Below, one piece after another: positions 1-4,480 of a stretch of 5,748 nucleotides of DNA (position 1 is the stretch's first letter; each line of letters opens with the position of its first letter). This stretch comes from Chloroflexota bacterium (lineage in GTDB: Bacteria; Chloroflexota; Chloroflexia; Thermomicrobiales; UBA6265), in contig JAHWJF010000002.1 of NCBI GenBank assembly GCA_019348515.1, positions 20,396-26,143 of the forward strand, read 5' to 3'. Position numbers and translations under genes: made by a program. A model generated the notes under the pieces. That model was not told the DNA's origin, did no database searches, and saw only the letters and a list, made by a program, of their open reading frames with translations.

Positions 1-690
1 GTCAACAGGCTCCTCAGGCACCATGGCCAGTACTGGTTCTTCTACTGGTTCTTCTGCAACCGGCTCAATGGTCGGTTCCGCGACGACAACAGGCTCAATC
101 ACTGGCTCGGCCGTAGGTTCGGCCAGCTCCTCGATCGGTACTCGGGTCGCGGTCAACTCGGGAGTCGGCGTCTTGACCGGCGCTTTCGTGGGCGGCGACG
201 TGACTTTCCGCTGTGGTGCTTGGGTTGCAGTCGGTTCTGCCGCCGGAACCGGAGTCTCGGTCGGCACATCTGTCGGTAAGGGCGCGGCGGCGACGGCCGC
301 GATCGTGCCTTCCGGTTCTGTGGCCACGCTACCGTCATTCCCGGGCGCGTTCAGGGCGATGATGAGGGCGCCGGCCATGGCCACGACGAGCGCGAGACCA
401 GAAGCTACCGCCATGCCTGGAGACGACAGTGTTTGTAGTCCACGCCGCAGCCAACCCCAGCCTGAAGTATCAGCCGAAACAGCCATCATAACGGCGCGTG
501 AGACGGCCGGGCTCGCCGCCAGTCGCGGCAGCACCTGGAGGTCGCGCGCCAGGTGATCGGCCTGGGCCACGAACAGGCGGCAGGCGTCGCATGTCGCCAG
601 GTGACCTTGCAGCTCGCGATGCTCCGCCGGCGTCAGCGGCGCATCCATGCGGGCGGAGATGAGTTCCTGAGCCCGATCGTGGGAGATCAT
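1..690 (-). CDS. Membrane anti-sigma factor with zf-HC2 (ZAS) domain, 3' end cut by window edge
   Basis: Reading leftward from an ATG at 690, the frame stays open for 230 codons to the window edge, so the C-terminus is missing. The N-terminus carries H30-x3-C34-x2-C37 (GHLATCDAC), the zinc-binding signature of zf-HC2/ZAS anti-sigma domains, which bind and silence their partner sigma factor in the cytoplasm. A hydrophobic segment at about residues 93-113 (MAVASGLALVVAMAGALII) is the single membrane helix. From about residue 135 the chain is Pro/Glu/Thr/Val-rich with many EPT and EPV units, expected outside the cell as a flexible stalk or wall-spanning sensor. The start is fixed by the ATGA overlap with the sigma gene and a GGGAGG ribosome site seven bases upstream, so the two should be co-transcribed and translationally coupled. 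Seen: motif, helix, repeats, overlap. Known: the family role. Inferred: the identity of the signal, which the sequence does not show. Confidence 0.88.
   Translation of the reverse strand, partial: MISHDRAQELISARMDAPLTPAEHRELQGHLATCDACRLFVAQADHLARDLQVLPRLAASPAVSRAVMMAVSADTSGWGWLRRGLQTLSSPGMAVASGLALVVAMAGALIIALNAPGNDGSVATEPEGTIAAVAAAPLPTDVPTETPVPAAEPTATQAPQRKVTSPPTKAPVKTPTPELTATRVPIEELAEPTAEPVIEPVVVAEPTIEPVAEEPVEEPVLAMVPEEPVD
32..55. repeat. Two exact 12-bp tandem units inside the anti-sigma tail
   Basis: ACTGGTTCTTCT occurs twice head to tail (32-43 and 44-55). On the coding (minus) strand each unit encodes Glu-Glu-Pro-Val. Looser copies of the same EP-T/V theme continue rightward to about 130, so this is the most recent-looking unit of a degenerate coding repeat that builds the extracytoplasmic stalk. 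Units are multiples of three, so gain or loss would keep the frame. Confidence 0.75.
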
Positions 691-1325
691 CCTTTTGCCT
701 CCCACTCACTCTGAGTGCCAAGCGCCTCGGTCGAACCATAGATCTGGGCGAACGCCTTGCGTGCTCGAAACAGCCGCAGCTTGGCGGCATTCTCGGTGAT
801 CCCAAGCGCGTCTGCTGTCTCGGCCAGCGACAGCCCCTGATAGTGTCGCAGCAGGAGCGCCGCCGCATAATGCTGCGGGAGGCGGGAGAGGGTCTGTTCG
901 ATATCCTGGCGGCGGCTCACCGAGCGCTCGATCGATTGCTCGCTGGCGTGGTCGTGCCCGGGCAAGAAGGGAATCCACTGCACGATCTTGCGGCGCCGCA
1001 GCTGGCTGATCGCGGTGTTGGTCGCGATGCGATAGAGCCAGGGTTTGAAGGCGAGATCAGGACGCGTGGAGGGAAGGGCATTGTACGCTTTGATAAAGGT
1101 GTCCTGGGTCAGGTCTTCCGCCATCGCGCGGTCGCCGACCATGCGATGCAGGTAGTTCAGGATTGGTGCGTGGTAGTGCTCGAAGAGCCGAGCAAAGGCG
1201 ACCTGATCGCCCTCGCGGGCACGCCCGACGAGATCCGAATCGTCCGCGGTCAACCCCTGACTCCCGCGGGCCTGCGGCTGGTCCGCTAGTGGCCTCGCAA
1301 TGGTCCACGGTATCGAGAGTTCCAT
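687..1325 (-). CDS. ECF-family RNA polymerase sigma factor
   Basis: The 212-residue protein has the two-domain build of group 4 (ECF) sigma factors. Region 2 covers about residues 40-112 (ARLFEHYHAPILNYL, then MAEDLTQDTFIKAY, then FKPWLYRIATNTAISQLRRR), which binds core polymerase and the -10 element. After a linker, region 4 covers about residues 140-197 (TLSRLPQHYAAALLLRHYQG, then LSLAETADALGITENAAKLR), a helix-turn-helix for the -35 element. It would direct polymerase to a small regulon and be held inactive by the membrane anti-sigma protein encoded immediately downstream with a four-base overlap. The frame is open 109 codons further upstream to 1652, but that stretch does not resemble a sigma domain and crosses a strong palindrome, so it is treated as non-coding. 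ATG at 1325 has AAAGGAG about 14 bases upstream, a long spacing. A TTG at 1253 (residue 25) with GGGAG seven bases before it is a real alternative, just ahead of the conserved DSDLVGRAREGD segment. Confidence 0.92.
   Translation of the reverse strand: MELSIPWTIARPLADQPQARGSQGLTADDSDLVGRAREGDQVAFARLFEHYHAPILNYLHRMVGDRAMAEDLTQDTFIKAYNALPSTRPDLAFKPWLYRIATNTAISQLRRRKIVQWIPFLPGHDHASEQSIERSVSRRQDIEQTLSRLPQHYAAALLLRHYQGLSLAETADALGITENAAKLRLFRARKAFAQIYGSTEALGTQSEWEAKG
698..703 (-). promoter_or_regulatory. Ribosome binding site for the anti-sigma gene
   Basis: The minus strand reads GGGAGG followed by CAAAAGG and then ATG, a seven-base spacer. It lies within the last codons of the sigma gene and decides the anti-sigma start at 690. 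Confidence 0.75.
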
Positions 1326-1362
1326 CCGGCGATCCGACGCTCCTTTCCGCACGTACCAACGC

Positions 1363-1374
1363 GCCGCGCGCGGC
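1363..1374. repeat. 12-bp perfect palindrome upstream of the sigma gene
   Basis: GCCGCGCGCGGC is its own reverse complement. It lies 38 bases upstream of the chosen sigma start, probably in the leader. It could fold or act as an operator, but alternating GC runs arise easily in DNA of this composition. Confidence 0.35.
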
Positions 1375-1480
1375 ATCCGTTTCGCCGCGTGGGTGGTGCA
1401 GAAAGGCGGAGCGGGGACGCCGGGATCGCTTGGAGAATACCAGATCGGCAAAAAAGCACGTTGGCTTTGGTGAATCGGAA

Positions 1481-1504
1481 CGAGCGTTCCACGTGGAACG
1501 CTCG
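1481..1504. other. parS-like 24-bp perfect palindrome (possible ParB-binding centromere site)
   Basis: The left half reads CGAGCGTTCCAC and the right half GTGGAACGCTCG; all 12 base pairs of the dyad match. The central 14 bases, GTTCCACGTGGAAC, differ from the widely conserved chromosomal parS core GTTTCACGTGAAAC by one symmetric change per half-site, and natural parS sites are known to vary at that position. ParB binds parS as a dimer and spreads to build the chromosome segregation complex. The site is intergenic here. No parA or parB gene is in the window, which is not a strong objection because parS sites are often scattered around the origin region. Alternatives are an operator for another dimeric CACGTG-binding protein, or a structural dyad; it is a poor terminator because no T-run follows on either strand. 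Confidence 0.55.
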
Positions 1505-1525
1505 GCGTCCACCTGGGTGGACGCC
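1504..1525. repeat. Second inverted repeat abutting the parS-like site
   Basis: GGCGTCCACC (1504-1513) and GGTGGACGCC (1516-1525) are exact reverse complements separated by TG. The first base is the last base of the neighbouring palindrome, so the two dyads sit back to back over 45 bases. Its half-sites carry a TCCACC/GGTGGA core reminiscent of TTCCAC/GTGGAA next door but without the CACGTG centre. It could be a second protein site or a stem in RNA; there is no T-run to suggest a terminator. Confidence 0.6.
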
Positions 1526-1708
1526 AGTTGCTCGCGCAAAGCGCGCCTGGCCCGCGCCGAAATCGTTTCGCCGGTCGCGGTGCAGAGCACGGAACGGCGA
1601 GATGAGATGCGGGAACAACGATGGCCGGGCAATAGTGCAACACGCTTCGCATTCAGCACGTACGCTGGCGTATAGGCAAGAAGCTCCAGCAGATTCGAGG
1701 CGTCACCC

Positions 1709-2170
1709 ATGACCGATCGCGATGACGATCGACGCGAGAGCTTCATGACGACTCGATGGGATCATCATGGCATCGCCGTGCTGGAAGCCACCGGGGCAAA
1801 TGCTCGCTCCGCCCTGGAGTCGGGGTTGCGGGCGGTGATGACCCTCGCCGTGGGGCCAGTCCTATCGACCGGCGACGCCACACGCTCCGCTCCCATTCAC
1901 GGCGAGGGCGAAGACCTGGCCGAACTCTTTGTCGACATGGCGGAGGACCTCTTGGCGCAGATTGAGCACTTCGGCAGCAGCCTGGACGACGTTGTCGTCG
2001 ATGGTGTGCTGCGCACGGAGAGAGGCGGCTACAGTGGTTGGGGGCATGCCTCCGGAACACTCGAGGTAGCATCTCCGAGTGTGGCGCCACGGCTCCTCTC
2101 TGTCCCAAAAGTGATCGAAGAAGATACGCGAGTCGTCATTCGCGCTCGCCTGCACCGCACGTGCACGTAG
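1709..2170 (+). CDS. Divergent archease-like protein
   Basis: A 153-residue protein whose pattern fits the archease fold: an opening strand with a DHH motif (residues 18-20, WDHHGIAVLEATG), a helix at about 31-48 (NARSALESGLRAVM), then a GEGEDLAELFVDMAEDLL segment (65-82) that matches the conserved G-x-D-L-x-x-L-(L/F)-x-x-x-x-x-x-L-L helix of archeases, and two C-terminal strands. Archeases assist the RNA ligase RtcB in tRNA splicing and RNA repair. The usual H-T-A-D signature in the first strand is not intact and the late Lys-Ala-x-x-Tyr-His motif is not apparent, so activity as a true archease is doubtful. No rtcB gene is nearby. ATG 1709 has GAGG eight bases upstream; ATG 1745 (residue 13) is an alternative that would drop a charged N-terminal dozen residues. 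The gene stands alone and ends four bases from the convergent DUF2007 gene. Family assignment comes from pattern only and could be wrong. Confidence 0.55.
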   Translation: MTDRDDDRRESFMTTRWDHHGIAVLEATGANARSALESGLRAVMTLAVGPVLSTGDATRSAPIHGEGEDLAELFVDMAEDLLAQIEHFGSSLDDVVVDGVLRTERGGYSGWGHASGTLEVASPSVAPRLLSVPKVIEEDTRVVIRARLHRTCT

Positions 2171-2174
2171 GCGA

Positions 2175-2417
2175 TCACGGTTCGCCAAGCTCGCCGCCAG
2201 CATCCTCCGCGACGATCTCCCGTGCCCGGCTCAGATCGTCTTGCCGAACGTACAGATCGTGGGCGAAGGTCGCCACGGATCCCCAGCCCCCAGCGCCAGG
2301 ACCCCCAGGCCTCACCAGCACCGGGATACCGGCGTCGAGAAGCACATCCTCCCAGAAGCGGGCCATCGGCTCGTTCGGGGCGGTCATCAAGAAGGCTATG
2401 TCATCACTCACGATCAA
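2175..2417 (-). CDS. DUF2007-like small protein (putative signal-transducing, GlnB-like fold)
   Basis: An 80-residue soluble protein with the layout of DUF2007 domains: a first strand ending in TAPNEPMARFWEDVLLDAGI (residues 12-31), where a short strand leads into a helix that ends at the typical L-x-x-x-G-I-P turn, then strand VLVRPGG, a Gly-rich loop, and a closing strand/helix LYVRQDDLSRAREIVAED (55-72). DUF2007 proteins resemble PII-type folds and are often annotated as putative signal transducers, but their role is not established. The start overlaps the stop of the upstream DUF4239 gene: TTG 2417 shares the sequence TTGA with that stop. GTG 2411, two codons later and with GGTGG six bases upstream, is about equally likely; the first ATG (2387) would cut off the first strand. 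The overlap points to translational coupling with the membrane protein gene. Function unknown. Confidence 0.75.
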   Translation of the reverse strand: MIVSDDIAFLMTAPNEPMARFWEDVLLDAGIPVLVRPGGPGAGGWGSVATFAHDLYVRQDDLSRAREIVAEDAGGELGEP

Positions 2418-3196
2418 CCACCAGTCGTTCCCAGGCCGGCGTCGATCTCGTCGCGCACAAGCTCCATCGCCGTCGGCTCGATAGCTGAGACGCCGGCAAA
2501 TGGCGTCTCGAGCTGGTATTGCAGCAGCAGCAGGAGAGCCACCAGGGTCGCCAGGCTCGCGGTCATCAGGGCATGAATCCAGTCATCGTCGACCGCGAAC
2601 AGGTAGGAGAAGCCGACAGTCACGATCGCGCCGATGATCAGCGTGAGCCACATCGCCTCTGGCAGGCCGCTCTCGCCCAGCAGCACCCGGCTGCGCCTTG
2701 CGCCGTCAAGCGCGTCGAGCTGCTGGAGGGCCGTGGCATACGTTGGGTCACGATTACCGGCGCGTGTTCCAGCCTCGTTGACCGCCTGCCACAGTTCATG
2801 GATCAGCGTGGTGTGCAACGACTCATCAAATTCGCCTTGGGCCATCGCCGGCCACTCCGTGTCCACGACATGATGGGCGTAGGCACTTAGTGCGCTGCCC
2901 ACGCGTTCGCGGTCTTCGTCAGGCCAGACCTGAGCCAGCCGTGCGAGATTGAGCACCGCGGTCGCTTCGTCGTCCGCTACCGCTCGCGCATCTCGGTACT
3001 CTTCCCAGGCCGCGACCACCACCTGCGCCAAGATCACGGCGTAGATCACGCCAATAACCGCATAGACATAGCCGGCGATATCCGTGTGCCGAGCGAGTCG
3101 ATCGTGCGGCACGGTCCGGCGCACAACGAGCAGCCCGACCAGCGATGACACGACGGCGGCCAGGATGATGACGACAAAGGCAACCATTTCGCTCAT
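2414..3196 (-). CDS. DUF4239 family integral membrane protein
   Basis: The product (260 residues from ATG 3196) follows the DUF4239 pattern closely. Two N-terminal membrane helices at about residues 5-25 (VAFVVIILAAVVSSLVGLLV) and 43-64 (YVYAVIGVIYAVILAQVVVA) are followed by AWEEYRDARAVADDEATAVL, a soluble helical domain (about 64-181) containing the family signatures YAHHVVDTEWPAMAQGE and LDALDGARRSRVL, then SGLPEAMW leading into two C-terminal helices (about 182-202 and 206-229) and a closing ETPFAGVSAIEPTAMEL motif. The soluble domain and both termini probably face the same side. The family is widespread but its function is not known. The frame is open to a TTG at 3283; ATGs also occur at 3235 and 3187. 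None has a strong ribosome site. ATG 3196 was chosen because it sits just ahead of the first helix. It is the first gene of a two-gene operon with the overlapping DUF2007 gene. Confidence 0.88.
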   Translation of the reverse strand: MSEMVAFVVIILAAVVSSLVGLLVVRRTVPHDRLARHTDIAGYVYAVIGVIYAVILAQVVVAAWEEYRDARAVADDEATAVLNLARLAQVWPDEDRERVGSALSAYAHHVVDTEWPAMAQGEFDESLHTTLIHELWQAVNEAGTRAGNRDPTYATALQQLDALDGARRSRVLLGESGLPEAMWLTLIIGAIVTVGFSYLFAVDDDWIHALMTASLATLVALLLLLQYQLETPFAGVSAIEPTAMELVRDEIDAGLGTTGG

Positions 3197-3395
3197 GCCT
3201 GGCAGCGTAGCCCGGCGCCGGTGCGTGGGCAACATGAGTTGAGGAGTCGGTCCTGAACCCGTCTCCGTGGGGTATGCACTCAATCTCGCTCTCTATGCGA
3301 TGATCACTCGTCCACCGGATAACGCCCGGCACGAATGGCGAACTGCTTCGCCGTCCACTAGGAAGCCGGTCAGGGCGTGTGGTGGCTGGAATGGG

Positions 3396-3423
3396 TTAGG
3401 TCCGTGCAAAGACACGGTATCTT
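3396..3423 (+). promoter_or_regulatory. Weak promoter/operator candidate for the pdxA2-kinase operon
   Basis: TTAGGT (3396-3401) and TATCTT (3418-3423) are 16 bases apart; the -10 matches the consensus at four of six positions and the -35 only at two. The spacer is filled by the inverted repeat CCGTG-CAAAGA-CACGG (3402-3417), placed where a repressor could block polymerase. Transcription from it would start near 3430 and give a short leader holding the ribosome site. Such short matches occur by chance, so this is tentative. Confidence 0.25.
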
Positions 3424-3434
3424 CTCGGCGCCGT

Positions 3435-3441
3435 GGTGGAG
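3435..3441 (+). promoter_or_regulatory. Ribosome binding site for pdxA2
   Basis: GGTGGAG followed by a five-base spacer (TCCAG) and ATG 3447. It supports this start over the upstream in-frame GTG at 3267. Confidence 0.65.
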
Positions 3442-3446
3442 TCCAG

Positions 3447-4475
3447 ATGTCGAATGCGGTCCAGCCCCTCTTGGCGATCACGATGGGTGATCCGGCCGGA
3501 ATTGGTCCGGAAGTCGTCCTGAAGGCGCTCGCCCATATTGACGTCTACAAGCGCTGCCGGCCATTGGTCATCGGCGACCGGCGCATTCTGGAGCGGGCCG
3601 CGGGTTGGCTCGGTAGGGCTATCCAGTTCGACATCGTCGCGGACCCCGCTCAGGGCTTCTACGAGCCGCAGCGGGTGACGCTCCTCGATATGGAGAATGC
3701 GCCCCCTGATACCGTTCCGGTTGGACAGGAGACCGCTGTCGCTGGCGCCGCCGCCGTCGACTACGTCTTTCGCGCATGCGATCTGGCGATGGCGGAGGCG
3801 GTCGACGCCGTGGTCACTGCGCCCCTGAACAAGGCAGCCATGAATATGGCCGGTTACCAGTACGCTGGCCACACTGAGCTGCTGACGGAGCGGACCGCCG
3901 CGGAGCGCGTCAGCATGCTCCTCATCGGTCCCAACCTGCGCATCGTCCACGTCAGCACCCACGTCGCTTTGCGGGAGGCGATCGAACGCGTGACCCCGGA
4001 GCGAGTCGCGGATGTGATCCAGATCGCTTACGACGCCTGTCGCGCGCTCGGGATCACCCACCCCCGGATCGCGGTCGCCGGGCTCAACCCGCATGCCAGC
4101 GAGGGCGGGCTTTTTGGCGACGAAGAGGCGCGTCGGATCGAACCCGCGATCCGCGCCGCCCGTGCTCGCGGCCTGGATGTCAGTGATCCCCAGCCTCCGG
4201 ACACCGTTTTCTTGCGCGCGACCAAGGGCGCGTACGATGTCGTCGTTGCCCAGTATCACGACCAGGGACACATTCCGATGAAGCTCCTGGCTTTCGATTC
4301 CGGTGTCAACGTCAGTTATGGCCTGCCGATCATCCGCACCTCGGTCGACCACGGCACGGCCTTCGATAGTGCCGGGAAAGGAATCGCGGCCGAGTCGAGC
4401 ATGCTGGCGGCCATCGACGTCGCGGTGCAGATGGCCAACGCGCGCCGCGCGGATGTCGCCCTCGCACCAGGGTAG
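3447..4475 (+). CDS. pdxA2: PdxA-family dehydrogenase, PdxA2 type (D-threonate/D-erythronate 4-phosphate dehydrogenase)
   Basis: The 342-residue product is a full-length PdxA-family enzyme: ITMGDPAGIGPEVVLKAL near the N-terminus, TAPLNKAAM (124-132), GHTELL (141-146), and the three metal-ligand histidines expected from PdxA structures at H172 (STHVAL), H216 (GLNPHASEGG) and H271 (QYHDQGH), with GLPIIRTSVDHGTAFDSAGKG near the end. Family members oxidise a 4-phosphorylated substrate with NAD(P)+ and a divalent metal, followed by decarboxylation. The YHDQGHIPMK segment and DHGTAFD, in place of YHDQGLPVLK and DHGTALD, are typical of the PdxA2 branch, and the next gene encodes a DUF1537 kinase; together these indicate catabolism of D-threonate or D-erythronate to dihydroxyacetone phosphate and not pyridoxal phosphate synthesis. 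The exact stereochemistry of the substrate cannot be read from the sequence. It is the first gene of an operon with the kinase five bases downstream. Automated annotation would probably call it pdxA. Confidence 0.93.
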   Translation: MSNAVQPLLAITMGDPAGIGPEVVLKALAHIDVYKRCRPLVIGDRRILERAAGWLGRAIQFDIVADPAQGFYEPQRVTLLDMENAPPDTVPVGQETAVAGAAAVDYVFRACDLAMAEAVDAVVTAPLNKAAMNMAGYQYAGHTELLTERTAAERVSMLLIGPNLRIVHVSTHVALREAIERVTPERVADVIQIAYDACRALGITHPRIAVAGLNPHASEGGLFGDEEARRIEPAIRAARARGLDVSDPQPPDTVFLRATKGAYDVVVAQYHDQGHIPMKLLAFDSGVNVSYGLPIIRTSVDHGTAFDSAGKGIAAESSMLAAIDVAVQMANARRADVALAPG

Positions 4476-4480
4476 GGGCC

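Larger units (their letters stand above)
1326..1708. other. Divergent intergenic region between sigma factor and archease-like gene
   Basis: These 383 bases separate two divergently read genes and should hold the promoters of both. No tRNA, known RNA gene or convincing small gene was found; open frames here on both strands look like GC-rich shadows. It contains a 12-bp palindrome GCCGCGCGCGGC (1363-1374), the 24-bp parS-like palindrome (1481-1504), a second inverted repeat (1504-1525), and small hairpins CGCGC-AAA-GCGCG near 1535 and CGAAA-TCG-TTTCG at 1558-1570. A weak plus-strand promoter candidate for the archease-like gene is TTCGCA (1646-1651) with TATAGG (1671-1676), a long 19-base spacing. 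No convincing promoter for the sigma gene was recognised. Confidence 0.6.
3197..3446. other. Divergent intergenic region between DUF4239 gene and pdxA2
   Basis: About 250 bases that should carry promoters for both neighbours, unless the membrane protein begins at the upstream TTG (3283) or ATG (3235). A reading frame of pdxA2 is open back to 3267 but the extra 60 codons do not resemble the family. The only local signals noticed are a short inverted repeat and weak promoter at 3396-3423 and the pdxA2 ribosome site. No terminator or RNA gene was seen. Confidence 0.5.

Noticed and set aside
23..556. Plus-strand open frame of 177 codons rich in Gly, Ser, Ala and Thr
   Set aside because: It is the antisense shadow of the Pro/Glu/Thr-repeat tail of the anti-sigma gene, which has the recognisable ZAS motif and membrane helix on the other strand.
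1481..1525. The two adjacent dyads as a rho-independent terminator
   Set aside because: They lie between divergent genes where no transcript should end, and no run of T follows on either strand.
1326..1652. 109-codon upstream extension of the sigma factor frame
   Set aside because: The sequence has no sigma-like character, is rich in Pro, Arg and Cys, and runs through the palindromes; the ECF domains are complete without it.
1057..1746. Minus-strand frame of 229 codons with a plausible-looking beginning (MGDASNLLELLAYTPAYVLN)
   Set aside because: It crosses the parS-like dyad, overlaps much of the sigma gene in another frame, turns into Arg-rich shadow sequence and matches no family. The first 60 or so codons from 1710 are the only part that could tempt one, but no ribosome site or domain supports them.
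2157..2164. GCACGTGC palindrome at the convergent gene ends as a terminator or another parS
   Set aside because: It is inside the last codons of the archease-like gene, only eight bases long, lacks a T-run and lacks the GTT/AAC flanks of parS.
3267..3446. 60-codon upstream extension of pdxA2 from a GTG
   Set aside because: PdxA proteins begin just before the ITMGDPAGIGPE motif; ATG 3447 has a good ribosome site, and the extension shows no similarity to the family.
3447..4475. Vitamin B6 biosynthesis PdxA as the function
   Set aside because: The PdxA2-type motif variants and the adjoining DUF1537 kinase favour sugar-acid catabolism, although the two activities share the fold and cannot be fully separated by eye.
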